Positions 1-8,524 are shown, counted from the stretch's first letter. The stretch is 64,000 nt of DNA from Nodularia sp. LEGE 06071 (GCF_015207755.1 NZ_JADEWH010000010.1:62001-126000), one strand, 5' to 3'. Program-made: numbers and translations. The notes: generated from the letters alone by a model not told the origin.

Positions 1-2
1 TG

Positions 3-506
3 CCTGATCAGCAGAATATAGAAGTTCAAGCTACAGGACAGGTTAGCAAATTTGTACTGGCAGACATCAATAGAGATTACAAGTTGAACTTGGAGTCAGA
101 CTTGTACAGTGAATACGAAAACCAGCCTGTGATTATTGCCCAGTCAATGGCACTAGCACCAAAACCAGGAGATATCATTTCCAACCCCAGCCAATACTAC
201 GGAAAAACTCTGGCGGTGGCAGGTGAAGTAGCAGACACGAAAAATGAAGTTTCATTTACCTTGGATGAAGACCAATTAGTGGGTGGAGAAGAGTTGCTAG
301 TGCTGCGTAGCAATCCACAACCGAGTATCGGTGATCGAGAAAGTGTCGTTGTTACAGGTGTGCTGCGTCCGTTTGTCGTTGCTGACCTAGAGCGAGATTA
401 CGACCTCACTTGGGATTTAAATGTCCAGAAACAGCTAGAAGTTGAGTACAGCAACAAACCTGTGATAGTTGCTACAGGCGTTTATCCATCGGCAGTTTCC
501 CAATAA
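3..506 (+). CDS. Conserved cyanobacterial hypothetical protein, 5' end outside window
   Basis: The reading frame is open from base 3 with no stop before 506, so the gene starts upstream of the window and only its C-terminal 167 residues are seen. The visible part holds a duplicated unit: a stretch ending FVLADINRDY...VIIAQ is followed by a second, fuller copy with FVVADLERDY...VIVATG. Each copy reads like a small beta-rich domain (GEV...F.LDED...LLVL...VVVTG). I do not recognise a catalytic motif. No membrane segment is visible in this part. The function is unknown. A TTG or ATG inside the frame could be taken as a start, but coding similarity between the two copies runs across it, so I treat the gene as partial. 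Confidence 0.7.
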   Translation, partial: PDQQNIEVQATGQVSKFVLADINRDYKLNLESDLYSEYENQPVIIAQSMALAPKPGDIISNPSQYYGKTLAVAGEVADTKNEVSFTLDEDQLVGGEELLVLRSNPQPSIGDRESVVVTGVLRPFVVADLERDYDLTWDLNVQKQLEVEYSNKPVIVATGVYPSAVSQ

Positions 507-604
507 AATTAGCCACTTATTCCCCACAATCGCAATAAATAGGGTGAGGACTGGCGCGGGTTTGATTGTGGGGAACAGTCCCAGCCCAAGGCGCTTCATC
601 TCAA

Positions 605-1522
605 TCAAAACAGCCATAGCCAAACTGGGAGAGTAACCAGTAAGACCATAGACCCCACGGCTAAAGAAGTAACTGCCAGGTCGCGGTCAAGATTAAAGGT
701 TTCAGAAATGACTAATGTGGCAAATGCTGGAGGCATAGCCATTTGTAGGACAATTACCTGTGCTGGTTCACCAGTTACGCCAAAAAATGGTAATGTGCTA
801 CCTAGAACTAGGGGAACAATCAACATTTTAATTATTAAGCTGATTCCTGCCTCCGGTAGCCTGTGCCAAGAATTGAGCTGAGAAAGTCGCATTCCAATTA
901 ATATTAAAGTTAAAGCAATAACGCCCCAACCTAATTTTTCTAGGCTAGATTCAAGGAAAGAGGGGAGCGTCACCGCTCGAAATAGCAAGCCAAAGCCGAA
1001 ACTCCACAGAGCCGGATTAATCACAATGGACTTGATTATTTGCCAATGATTCCCCGCACTTCCGCCGAAATGAGATGCCAAAACTATTCCGAAGCCATAA
1101 GCACCAAAGAGTGATCCCAACATATCGTAGAATAAAGCCCAGGCAAAGTATTCTTGCCCGACTAATGCGAGGGTGATGGGAAACCCCAGATAACCTGTGT
1201 TGCCCACCATTGCCGCCAGGAGTATGCTACCTTGAGTTGATTTTTGATAAATGGTTTTGCGGAAATAGGCTTGCCCTTTCATTCCCCACCAAGCCAAAAA
1301 TGCCCCTAGTAAAATGGCTAAATAGGCGATCGCCGGGGCAATCCAAATCTGTCCCGACAAATCGGCTCGACGTAAAAAAGCTACGATACTTATAGGTACT
1401 CCTACCCAAAATAACCATTGAGCCACACGAGTAGGAACTGTGTTAGGTAGTTTGCGTCCCAGAATAAAGCCTACTAGGACTAATCCCACCAGTTTGACGT
1501 ATAGTTCTAGGAGGTTAGCCAA
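605..1522 (-). CDS. AEC family transporter (auxin efflux carrier / malonate-malate permease type)
   Basis: This 305-residue, strongly hydrophobic protein has about ten predicted membrane segments, starting with LVGLVLVGFILGRKLP, the usual first helix of the AEC (PF03547) family. The segment GNTGYLGFPI in the middle is the family's conserved glycine/proline break around helices 4-5, and MAMPPAFATLVI near the end matches the second conserved break. AEC proteins are inner-membrane carriers for organic anions or other small metabolites; the substrate cannot be told from sequence. The gene stands alone, convergent with the preceding gene and divergent from the M15 peptidase gene, with about 100 bp between the two starts, which probably carries both promoters. 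Confidence 0.88.
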   Translation of the reverse strand: MANLLELYVKLVGLVLVGFILGRKLPNTVPTRVAQWLFWVGVPISIVAFLRRADLSGQIWIAPAIAYLAILLGAFLAWWGMKGQAYFRKTIYQKSTQGSILLAAMVGNTGYLGFPITLALVGQEYFAWALFYDMLGSLFGAYGFGIVLASHFGGSAGNHWQIIKSIVINPALWSFGFGLLFRAVTLPSFLESSLEKLGWGVIALTLILIGMRLSQLNSWHRLPEAGISLIIKMLIVPLVLGSTLPFFGVTGEPAQVIVLQMAMPPAFATLVISETFNLDRDLAVTSLAVGSMVLLVTLPVWLWLF

Positions 1523-1623
1523 GATTGTGCCGAAGAATAATAGATGTGAATACTACAGAAAATCTTTATTTCTGTCCAGTCTACAATTTTTGATCAACAT
1601 TGCACAAAAGCAGGAGATGTCTC

Positions 1624-2448
1624 TTGAATAAAGCCCGGTTTTCTGGACAACCGCATCACTTATCAGGTGACTCTAGTGAAGATATTCCAGTGGCTTTACG
1701 CGATAGCCCTGACGCAGCACCTCAGCGACTTTCCCCAACTCTAATTTTGCTGATCGCAGGAATATCTGGGTTAATCCTGCTGGGTTTAATTGCTAGTTTT
1801 TGGTTCTTTGTCATCGCACCCAGAAACACCATTGACCCTCAACTTGCATCTAATGTCACAACTCCCACAGACTCACAATCTAGTAATTCTGTCAATAGTC
1901 AGGATAATAATCTTGATGCCCTGTTGGGTCATTTGAGATACCCAGAAGCGCCAGAGTCAGAACTATTACCAATTACCGCAGATGGGCGCATTAGACTCAG
2001 AAAAGTTGCCGCCGAAAGGTATCAGTCCATGACGCAAGCAGCGCGGCGTGAGGGTGTAATTTTAGTGGCAATTTCTGGTTTTCGCTCAGTAAAAGAGCAA
2101 GAACAGTTATTTTTTGGAGTTGGTGCTAGACGCAATCAAACCCCAGCCGAAAGAGCAGCCGTCAGTGCGCCTCCTGGACACAGTGAACATCATACAGGCT
2201 ACGCTGTGGATATAGGTGATGGCGCAGTCCCAGCCACTAATCTGCAAACCAACTTTGAAAATACCAAGGCTTTTAACTGGTTACAAGGAAATGCGGCGCG
2301 TTTTGGCTTTGAAATTTCCTTTCCGGAAAATAATTCTCAAGGTGTGAGTTATGAACCTTGGCACTGGCGTTTTGTAGGCGATCGCCATAGCCTAGAATTA
2401 TTCTACAAAGCCAAAAATTTAAACTCCACAGAACCAGGATCTAAATGA
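1624..2448 (+). CDS. M15 family D-Ala-D-Ala carboxypeptidase (VanY/DdcY-like), membrane anchored
   Basis: Peptidoglycan peptidase predicted to remove the terminal D-Ala of stem peptides, or to cleave related bonds, outside the membrane. A single N-terminal membrane anchor lies at about residues 40-65 (LILLIAGISGLILLGLIASF). The catalytic domain follows a Ser/Asn-rich linker. Zinc-site motifs of the M15B family are visible: SGFRSVKEQ, then SEHHTGYAVDIGD (His and Asp ligands) and EPWHWRFVG (third His ligand). I chose the TTG at 1624 because AGGAG at 1612-1616 sits seven bases upstream; a longer frame from TTG 1600 lacks such a site. The product is then 274 residues, a normal length for this family. 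Confidence 0.88.
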   Translation: MNKARFSGQPHHLSGDSSEDIPVALRDSPDAAPQRLSPTLILLIAGISGLILLGLIASFWFFVIAPRNTIDPQLASNVTTPTDSQSSNSVNSQDNNLDALLGHLRYPEAPESELLPITADGRIRLRKVAAERYQSMTQAARREGVILVAISGFRSVKEQEQLFFGVGARRNQTPAERAAVSAPPGHSEHHTGYAVDIGDGAVPATNLQTNFENTKAFNWLQGNAARFGFEISFPENNSQGVSYEPWHWRFVGDRHSLELFYKAKNLNSTEPGSK

Positions 2449-2500
2449 CCATCGCATCTAGTGGTCGGTCAGATCATAGCGATAAACTTGTATTCAAAAG

Positions 2501-2536
2501 CATCCATGAGAGAAGTATTGTAAAATCTCGTGGATG
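2501..2536. repeat. Imperfect hairpin downstream of the M15 gene
   Basis: An 11-bp stem, 2501-2511 against 2526-2536, has a single G-U wobble and a 14-nt loop. No T-run follows, so it is not a classic intrinsic terminator. It may be a small dispersed repeat or an RNA-stability element in the 240-bp spacer before the DUF2235 gene. Confidence 0.45.
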
Positions 2537-2686
2537 CCTTAAATTTATGGAATATAGTATAATATTGCTGACAAACCGCCAATTTAGGACTCGTGACGCG
2601 TAAATTCCCCAGATAGAATTCGGGGGAGTATGTCAACAGTTTGGCAGATATTGTCTTGTTTCCCGCTTTATTGTTGGTAACAAAAT

Positions 2687-3709
2687 ATGAAACGTCTTGT
2701 GGTTTGCTGTGATGGAACTTGGCAAAATTTAGCCAGTCCTTGCCCAAGCAATGTAGTTAAGTTAGCTCAATCTGTGAAACCGATCGCCAATGATGGAATT
2801 ACACAGATCGTATTTTATGACGCGGGCATTGGCACCGAGAGTAAAAAAATTTTAGGGGGAGTTACCGGAGCCGGAATTGATAAAAATATAGAAGATGGCT
2901 ACCGTTTTCTGAGTATCAATTATACCCCCGGTGACGAAATCTATCTGTTCGGTTTCAGCCGTGGTGCCTACACAGTTAGAAGCCTCGCAGGGATGATCTA
3001 TTGTTCTGGTCTTCTCAACCGCAGCAATATCACCAAAGCACATGAAGCTTACGAGCTTTACCGTAACCGGAGTATTAAACCCAGTGATCTCGAAGCAACG
3101 GCATACCGTAAAATTTACGGCGATCGCGTCCCGATCACCTTGCTCGGTTGTTTTGACACCGTTGGCTCCCTGGGTATTCCTACGCTACCCTTCTTCAGTA
3201 TATTGCCCGGACATCTGAATAAGCGGTACAGATTCCATGACACTACCTTAAACAGATGTATTCAGAATGCATTGCACGCTATGGCGATCGACGAAATCCG
3301 CAAAATTTTTGATATCACCCCCATGCAAAAGCATCCTGAAGCCGACGACCAAAGCCAGAGGGTGATTCAAAAGTGGTTCCCAGGTAGCCACGGTTGCGTT
3401 GGTGGTGGAACCGAAGAATATATTGGGTTATCAGATGCTGCCTTACAGTGGATGATTGACTCCATCAGTGAAATGAAATTGGGGCTTGACTTCGATATAA
3501 GTGTAATTCCCACAGGTATTAACCCCAATTATGAATGTGACTTTAAAAATGATCCTGGATTTTTTAAACTTGCAGGAATCAAGTTTCGTGAAGTCAGCGA
3601 TGTCATTGAAGACGTTCATGACAGCACGATCAAGCGTTTGAAAAATCGCAAAGATTATCGACCCAAAAATCTCCAAAAGATTATTTCTAAACTGCAAGAT
3701 TTAGAATAA
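2687..3709 (+). CDS. DUF2235 alpha/beta-hydrolase (Tle1-type phospholipase-like)
   Basis: The protein has 340 residues and belongs to the DUF2235 (PF09994) family, whose characterised members include type VI secretion phospholipase A effectors and other Ser hydrolases. The family signature opens the protein (VVCCDGTWQN), and the nucleophile elbow GFSRGAYTVRSLAG places the catalytic Ser near residue 91. The HGCVGGG segment near residue 230 is the usual conserved site for the catalytic His region. There is no signal peptide or membrane helix. No type VI genes are nearby. It lies 73 bp upstream of a fatty acid haem dioxygenase on the same strand, so a role as the lipase that frees the fatty acid substrate is an attractive inference, not shown by sequence. 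Confidence 0.85.
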   Translation: MKRLVVCCDGTWQNLASPCPSNVVKLAQSVKPIANDGITQIVFYDAGIGTESKKILGGVTGAGIDKNIEDGYRFLSINYTPGDEIYLFGFSRGAYTVRSLAGMIYCSGLLNRSNITKAHEAYELYRNRSIKPSDLEATAYRKIYGDRVPITLLGCFDTVGSLGIPTLPFFSILPGHLNKRYRFHDTTLNRCIQNALHAMAIDEIRKIFDITPMQKHPEADDQSQRVIQKWFPGSHGCVGGGTEEYIGLSDAALQWMIDSISEMKLGLDFDISVIPTGINPNYECDFKNDPGFFKLAGIKFREVSDVIEDVHDSTIKRLKNRKDYRPKNLQKIISKLQDLE

Positions 3710-3782
3710 ATTTGGTTAATCGCAGCCGAGAAATTTCGGATGCATTGCAGAGATAATTGAAAAAAAGCAGGTAAAAATAATT

Positions 3783-5411
3783 ATGGCTGGAAAAAGAGAT
3801 ACATCCAAAGACGGGTTAGGTAACAAACTTCAGACATTACTTTTAACCAATTTTAAAGGATTTTGGCAACTTCTCCAAAGCAACGAATCTCTAAAACGTA
3901 AAGTTAACAAAACTCTACTTAATAGTCTCATCTATAAAATTCCGACTCGTCCTAATCCCTACAGTATGATGACTCTAGATGAGTATATTCCTGATACTAA
4001 AATTCCTAAAAAAACTGATACTTATACCTCCTGGGAATCACTCAATGATCGCACTTATACAGGACGACATCTACCACCCGATCCCAAGTTAAACGCCGAG
4101 GGGAACCTTCCCAAAGTTGAAGACCTGGCTATTTTATTCCGGAAAAAAGACGGTAAAACCATTTATTCTAGCAAATCAACCATGTTGTTTCCCTATTGGG
4201 TACAGTGGTTTACAGATAGCTTCCTTCGGATTGATCACCACAATAAACTAAAAAATACTTCCAATCATGAAATTGATTTGTGTAACGTTTATGGTTTAAC
4301 CAGGAAACAAACACATCTTTTAAGAAGTTTTCAAGGAGGTAAATTAAAAACTCAGAAACTCAAACGCCAAGACGGTGTAGAAGAAGAATATCCCTTGTTT
4401 TATTATGCTGATGCAGCACAAGATCAAGTTAACCCTGAATTTGAAGGTCTTTATCAACCCCTAAACGACGAAAAAAGACAGCCCGTAGAAAAAAAACAAT
4501 ATATGTTTGCGATGGGAGTAGAACGAGCCAATGTCCAAATTGGCTATGTCATGCTCAACACTCTCTGTCTTCGGGAACATAATCGTCTTTGTGATCAACT
4601 AGCAAGCAATTATCCAGATTGGGATGATGAACGGCTCTTTCAAACATCGAGAAATATTCTCATGGCGATGATTCTTAAAATCATCATGGAAGAGTACATT
4701 AACCACATCACTCCATATCACTTTAAATTGTTTGCCGATCCTGAAGCTTTTACAAAGGAAAGTTGGTATCGTACCAATTATATGGCCATTGAGTTCGACT
4801 TCGTTTATCGCTGGCATAGTGCCATTCCAGAAACTTTCAACTATAACGGTAAACCAACCCATATTGCAGCATCCCTGTGGAACAATAAGATGTTTATTGA
4901 CCAGGGTTTAGGGCCATTGATGGAAGAAACTTGTTCTCAACCAGGGACAAAAATTGGTTTATTTAACACCCCTGATATATTGGTTGAATTAACTGAATTA
5001 CCCTCAATCCGACTAGGAAGACAGCTGCAATTAGCAAGCTACAACGATTATCGCCAAATGTGTGGTTTTCCCAGAGTGACTAAATTTGAACAAGTTACCA
5101 GCGATGAATTTGCTCAAAAGAAACTCAAAGAATTATATGGTCATGTTGATAAAATTGAGTTCTTTGTCGGGCTTTATGCCGAGGATGGGCGAGAAAATTC
5201 CACGATTCCGCCTCTAGTAGCACGCTTAATTGGAATTGATGCCTTTTCTCAGGCGCTAACTAATCCTTTACTATCACCCAATATCTTCAATAAAGAGACT
5301 TTTTCTCCTGTGGGTTGGGAAATTATTCAGAATACCAAAACAGTCTCAGATTTAGTTAATCGGAATGTTCCGGCATCAGACAAGAAGTACAAAGTTACTT
5401 TTGACCTTTAA
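3783..5411 (+). CDS. Cyclooxygenase-like fatty acid haem dioxygenase (likely linoleate 10S-dioxygenase)
   Basis: The protein has 542 residues and belongs to the animal haem peroxidase / cyclooxygenase superfamily (PF03098). The motif YRWHS at 342-346 matches the COX pair of radical Tyr (Tyr385) and proximal haem His (His388), giving Tyr342 and His345 here. The helix around LREHNRLCDQL is the usual peroxidase-family core. In Nostoc punctiforme a COX relative directly upstream of a catalase-related gene was characterised as a linoleate/oleate 10S-dioxygenase (Brash and colleagues, 2014), and the gene order here is the same. The helix that should carry the distal His reads YWVQWFTDSF: Gln141 is kept, but Asp145 sits where COX has His207. 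No signal peptide, EGF or membrane-binding module is present. The expected product is a 10-hydroperoxide. Confidence 0.85.
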   Translation: MAGKRDTSKDGLGNKLQTLLLTNFKGFWQLLQSNESLKRKVNKTLLNSLIYKIPTRPNPYSMMTLDEYIPDTKIPKKTDTYTSWESLNDRTYTGRHLPPDPKLNAEGNLPKVEDLAILFRKKDGKTIYSSKSTMLFPYWVQWFTDSFLRIDHHNKLKNTSNHEIDLCNVYGLTRKQTHLLRSFQGGKLKTQKLKRQDGVEEEYPLFYYADAAQDQVNPEFEGLYQPLNDEKRQPVEKKQYMFAMGVERANVQIGYVMLNTLCLREHNRLCDQLASNYPDWDDERLFQTSRNILMAMILKIIMEEYINHITPYHFKLFADPEAFTKESWYRTNYMAIEFDFVYRWHSAIPETFNYNGKPTHIAASLWNNKMFIDQGLGPLMEETCSQPGTKIGLFNTPDILVELTELPSIRLGRQLQLASYNDYRQMCGFPRVTKFEQVTSDEFAQKKLKELYGHVDKIEFFVGLYAEDGRENSTIPPLVARLIGIDAFSQALTNPLLSPNIFNKETFSPVGWEIIQNTKTVSDLVNRNVPASDKKYKVTFDL

Positions 5412-5431
5412 GAAATTGTAATAGCCATTCT

Positions 5432-5466
5432 GTAGCGTGCGTTATAGCGAAGCGTAACGCACCATA
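5432..5466. repeat. Small dispersed hairpin repeat (GTGCGTTA...TAACGCAC family)
   Basis: A perfect 8-bp inverted repeat, 5437-5444 against 5455-5462, encloses the loop TAGCGAAGCG. It sits in the 84-bp gap between the dioxygenase and lyase genes. The loop and stem resemble copies at 6707-6784 and 55217-55242, so I class them as one family of small mobile repeats of the kind known in Nostocales. It could also damp or stabilise the shared transcript. Confidence 0.6.
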
Positions 5467-5495
5467 AAAATAAACTCAATTAATCCTATCCCAAA

Positions 5496-6677
5496 ATGAA
5501 ACTATTTACCGAATATCCAGAAAAAGACGAACTCAAATATTCCAATCTCATGAGTGACCTAGCTACAAAGCGAATGGAAAATCTTTACGGGGATGAGAAA
5601 AAAGAACCCGCCAAAAGAGATACTCATGCTAAAACCCACGCTGCTGTTCAAGGAACTCTGGAAATCTTTGACTTTGATGAAGCAGCAATTAAACAAGAAT
5701 TGAGCAAACGCACCTCATTAACAGCAGCTCAACTTTCAGCCATTTCCCTAAAACAAGGTTTATTTGCCAAACAGAAACAATATCCGGTGTGGTTACGATT
5801 TGCTAATGGTGCCTTTTCCGTAAAAAATGATTATGAACCAGACACACGCTCGATGGCTGTAAAAGTGATTGGGGTAGAAGGAGAACGACTACCGCAAAGT
5901 CACGAGTTAAAAACCCAGGATATTATTGTCCACAATGTCGAATTCTTTTTTGTTAAAACCATTAAAAAGTTTTACAGCTTTTTTTTAGCGGTTTATCGAT
6001 CTGGGCTATCTCCATTTCTGAAGCTGTCCACGCTTTTATGGCTACTGTTCAATCCCCATGAATTCTCACTTCTAAAAAATGGTTTCAAACGGACTCCCAA
6101 GAGTTTGCTCACAGAACGCTATTGGAGTGCTTCAGCCTATTCCCTGGGACTCAAATCTGATTTTGACCCCACCAAAACGAGTCTAGTTCCTGTGGAATAT
6201 CCGGCTGTAATTAAATATGCATTTACTCCGGTTTCCAATCAAGCACCTCATCAACAGCTTCCTTTCCAGGAAAGACCAGAAAGCGAACTGAAGAGTGCCA
6301 AAGCATTAGGTTCAGAGGACAACTACTACCGAGAGGATCTAACTCAAGCTTTAGCAAAACCTGATGCTGAATACCATTGGGACTTTCAAATCCAATTTCA
6401 AACTAGCCCAACGATGTCCATCGATGATACTACCATAGCGTGGAATGAAGAGGAATCACCCTTCATTACAGTTGGTCGTCTGACAGTTAAGCATCAAAAC
6501 ATTCACTCTCCTCAAGAAGATGACTTTGGAGAAAATCTCCGCTTTTCTGTTTGGAATGGTCTAGCAGTACATCGTCCTGTCGGCGCGATTAATCGGTTAC
6601 GTAGCATAGTGTATCCTATCGTTGCTGAGTACCGACATAAAAAAAGAGGAGTCAAATACCAAGAACCAACAGTCTAA
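5496..6677 (+). CDS. Catalase-related fatty acid hydroperoxide lyase
   Basis: The protein has 393 residues, shorter than a true catalase (about 480 or more), and has the minimal catalase-fold layout seen in catalase-related allene oxide synthases and lyases. The distal site RDTHAKTHAAVQG supplies His48, RFANGAFSV follows the family's haem-contact strand, and the proximal motif RSIVY near the C-terminus gives the Arg-x-x-x-Tyr haem ligand pair. It lies 84 bp downstream of the COX-like dioxygenase. In N. punctiforme the enzyme at this position cleaves linoleate 10S-hydroperoxide to 10-oxo-decenoic acid plus 1-octen-3-ol and 2-octen-1-ol; I infer the same role here by family and position. True catalase activity is unlikely but cannot be excluded from sequence. 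Confidence 0.83.
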   Translation: MKLFTEYPEKDELKYSNLMSDLATKRMENLYGDEKKEPAKRDTHAKTHAAVQGTLEIFDFDEAAIKQELSKRTSLTAAQLSAISLKQGLFAKQKQYPVWLRFANGAFSVKNDYEPDTRSMAVKVIGVEGERLPQSHELKTQDIIVHNVEFFFVKTIKKFYSFFLAVYRSGLSPFLKLSTLLWLLFNPHEFSLLKNGFKRTPKSLLTERYWSASAYSLGLKSDFDPTKTSLVPVEYPAVIKYAFTPVSNQAPHQQLPFQERPESELKSAKALGSEDNYYREDLTQALAKPDAEYHWDFQIQFQTSPTMSIDDTTIAWNEEESPFITVGRLTVKHQNIHSPQEDDFGENLRFSVWNGLAVHRPVGAINRLRSIVYPIVAEYRHKKRGVKYQEPTV

Positions 6678-6706
6678 TTTTCACAGGAATGCTGATCTAT
6701 TGACCT

Positions 6707-6784
6707 GTAGGGTGTGTTGTCGTGCAGCGCAACGCACCATCAAAAATTTAAGCTGCTATAGAGCTACGTCATCACACACCCTAC
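6707..6784. repeat. 78-bp element with 10-bp terminal inverted repeats
   Basis: GTAGGGTGTG at 6707-6716 is perfectly inverted at 6775-6784. Inside the left end lies a further GGTGTGTT...AACGCACC stem related to the repeats at 5437 and 55217. It resembles a tiny non-autonomous mobile element. The rest of this 220-bp gap shows no convincing gene. Confidence 0.55.
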
Positions 6785-6898
6785 GTATATTTTATATTTC
6801 TTTCTTATATCTTTTAGACTCTATTGACAAAAAGTATCAATTTACCTGAAGATTCTACTCATCTGGCTGTGTATTACATATTTGTGACGAGGCATTAA

Positions 6899-7552
6899 AT
6901 GGGAATTAATAATCTGTTTTCGGCTGGCGGTGTGGTCATGTGGCCGCTATTCGGGTTTTCAGTGTTAGCCGTAGCCCTGATTATTGAACGTATTCGGTTT
7001 TGGGTGAGAATCAATAACCGTCAAAGCATTGTGATTAGAGAGGTATTGAAACTTTATCGACTAGATAACGTAGTGGGCGCAATGGATAAACTCCGGAAAA
7101 ATGCAGATTTGCCTTTAGCGCGCATTTTTCTTTCCCCTCTGGAATTGGAAGAACCGAACCCCGAAGAATTTCGTTTAGCACTAGAAAGTGAAGCTCAAGC
7201 AGAGATACCTTTACTCAAACGCTTTCAAAACATCTTTGAGACAATTATCGGTTTAGCCCCACTATTAGGTCTACTGGGTACTGTATTGGGATTAATTGCT
7301 TCCTTTGCTTCCCTAGATATCGGTGATGTGGGAGGTACGAAAACCGCAGGTGTAACTGCTGGTATCAGTGAAGCTTTGGTTTCTACAGCGACAGGATTGG
7401 TAGTTGCGATATTTACACTCTTATTTGCCAACTCTTTTCGCGGTTTATATGTCCGTCAAATAGCACTCATCCAAGAGTACGGGGGACAATTAGAGTTACT
7501 TTACCGCCGACGCTACGAACGAGGAGAGAAAAGTTATGCGCCTACCAGATGA
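6899..7552 (+). CDS. exbB: MotA/TolQ/ExbB family proton channel protein
   Basis: The protein has 217 residues and belongs to PF01618. It contains three membrane segments: an N-terminal one around GVVMWPLFGFSVLAVALIIE, then a pair after the cytoplasmic loop (IIGLAPLLGLLGTVLGLIAS and ALVSTATGLVVAIFTLLFAN). The GLLGTVLG and STATGLVVA segments are the conserved pore-lining signature. ExbB pentamers with ExbD use the proton gradient to energise TonB or related envelope machines. Its stop codon overlaps the start of the ExbD gene by 17 bp, so the two are translationally coupled. No tonB or TonB-dependent receptor is seen in this window, so the powered partner is unknown. Confidence 0.88.
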   Translation: MGINNLFSAGGVVMWPLFGFSVLAVALIIERIRFWVRINNRQSIVIREVLKLYRLDNVVGAMDKLRKNADLPLARIFLSPLELEEPNPEEFRLALESEAQAEIPLLKRFQNIFETIIGLAPLLGLLGTVLGLIASFASLDIGDVGGTKTAGVTAGISEALVSTATGLVVAIFTLLFANSFRGLYVRQIALIQEYGGQLELLYRRRYERGEKSYAPTR

Positions 7553-7940
7553 AGCAGATTTACCAGCACAGATCAACATCTTACCGATGATTGATGTGAT
7601 CTTTGCGATTTTAACCTTTTTTATCATGTCAACGCTGTTTTTAACTAGGTCTGAAGGTTTGCCCGTTAATTTACCTACGGCGACCACAGCCACACAGCAG
7701 CAAATTCCCATGAAAATTACCGTAACGGTAGACGAACAAGGAATAATTAGCGTCAATCGTCAACCTAGTAAAGTTGATTCATTAGCAGACCAACTGCGGA
7801 CTATCATTGGTTCTAACTCAGAAGCGTTGGTAATTATTAATGCTGATGAAAAAGTAGGTCATGGTCAGGTAGTAGCAATTATGGATCGAGTGCGTCAGGT
7901 AAAAGGGGCGAAATTAGCCATTTCTACACAAAAACCTTAA
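7536..7940 (+). CDS. exbD: ExbD/TolR family biopolymer transport protein
   Basis: The protein has 134 residues and belongs to PF02472. A short cytoplasmic N-terminus leads to a single membrane helix with the family signature INILPMIDVIFAILTFF, which carries the proton-conducting Asp (in PMIDV). The periplasmic domain follows (ITVTVDEQG...VIINADEKVGHGQVVAIMDRVRQ), the usual ExbD/TolR fold. It overlaps exbB by 17 bp and is closed by a strong terminator at 7978-8016, so exbB-exbD is a two-gene operon. It should act with ExbB as the inner-membrane proton motor. Confidence 0.88.
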   Translation: MRLPDEADLPAQINILPMIDVIFAILTFFIMSTLFLTRSEGLPVNLPTATTATQQQIPMKITVTVDEQGIISVNRQPSKVDSLADQLRTIIGSNSEALVIINADEKVGHGQVVAIMDRVRQVKGAKLAISTQKP

Positions 7941-7977
7941 GCACCACTTAGCCCAGTATATTTCCTATTTCCGCTAG

Positions 7978-8016
7978 ATGAAGAGACGTAGCATTCCTAT
8001 GTCTCTTCATATTTTT
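7978..8016 (+). terminator. Rho-independent terminator after exbD
   Basis: A perfect 10-bp stem, ATGAAGAGAC at 7978-7987 against 8001-8010, has a 13-nt loop and is followed at once by ATTTTT. It ends the exbBD unit 38 bp past the exbD stop and insulates the peptide cluster that follows. Confidence 0.8.
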
Positions 8017-8216
8017 GAGCCAACAATTCTTGGCGATTTTTGGGCTTGATTACCGAAAAGTGTAATCTGTTTATGTAGTTTCAGGTAATTCAGGATGTTA
8101 AAAATATCAGTTGACTTATAGATAGGAGGCGGTTATTATAATATCGAAGCAAAAGTTGTGTAGTCAAAATAACTACCAATCGAAGCAAATATTCCTTATA
8201 CCAAGAGATAACAACC

Positions 8217-8468
8217 ATGTTGAACCCATTATTTACCGAAGTATCCTCTGAGCAACAAGAAGCAGTAGTTGGTGGATTTACCTTTAACTTTGGTAACACT
8301 TTCTTTACTGGCAGCCAAGAAAATACTTCCACAACCACAACCTCTACCCCTGATGGTGGTAGCACCACAACCAGCACCACTGGAAACGTGCAAATTAACA
8401 CCACTGGATTAACCTTCAACGGATTCAATCTACCTGCTAACTTCTTGTCCGGCGGTGTAACACCATAA
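8217..8468 (+). CDS. Double-glycine leader peptide 1 (CTB-type bacteriocin-like precursor)
   Basis: The 83-residue precursor has leader MLNPLFTEVSSEQQEAVVGG, with the GG cleavage site after residue 20. The leader pattern L-F-T-E-V-S-x-x-Q-Q-E-x-V-x-G-G is shared by the next three genes and fits the cyanobacterial GG-leader peptide family exported by C39-peptidase ABC transporters. The predicted mature peptide is about 63 residues, rich in Ser, Thr, Asn and Gly, with no Cys, so thioether or disulphide cross-links are excluded. It keeps a motif TTGLTFNGFNL also found, with changes, in the sister peptides. The sequence before the ATG (CCAAGAGATAACAACC) matches that of the third gene and of the relic at 9245. 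The function of the mature peptide is unknown. Confidence 0.8.
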   Translation: MLNPLFTEVSSEQQEAVVGGFTFNFGNTFFTGSQENTSTTTTSTPDGGSTTTSTTGNVQINTTGLTFNGFNLPANFLSGGVTP

Positions 8469-8488
8469 GGTTAATTAATTAACCCCCC

Positions 8489-8524
8489 CCTGAGTTGAGT
8501 GGCTAAAACGACTACCCACTCAGG
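8489..8524 (+). promoter_or_regulatory. Intergenic hairpin 1 of the peptide cluster
   Basis: CCTGAGT at 8489-8495 pairs with ACTCAGG at 8518-8524. The interior contains CTAAAACGACTAC, the same core as hairpin 2. It lies between the first and second peptide genes and is followed by an AT-rich stretch with a short T-run. It could be a leaky terminator or an RNA-processing site. Confidence 0.5.

Noticed and set aside
2687-3709. Type VI secretion effector role for the DUF2235 protein
   Set aside because: No VgrG, Hcp, PAAR or immunity gene is nearby; the oxylipin context fits better.
6622-6849. 75-residue frame overlapping the lyase gene end
   Set aside because: It is out of frame with the lyase, runs through a mobile repeat and has no family likeness or ribosome binding site.
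8111-8142. TTGACT and TATAAT boxes upstream of the first peptide gene
   Set aside because: The spacing is 20 bp, longer than the usual 16-18, and AT-rich DNA gives such boxes by chance; not listed as a promoter.
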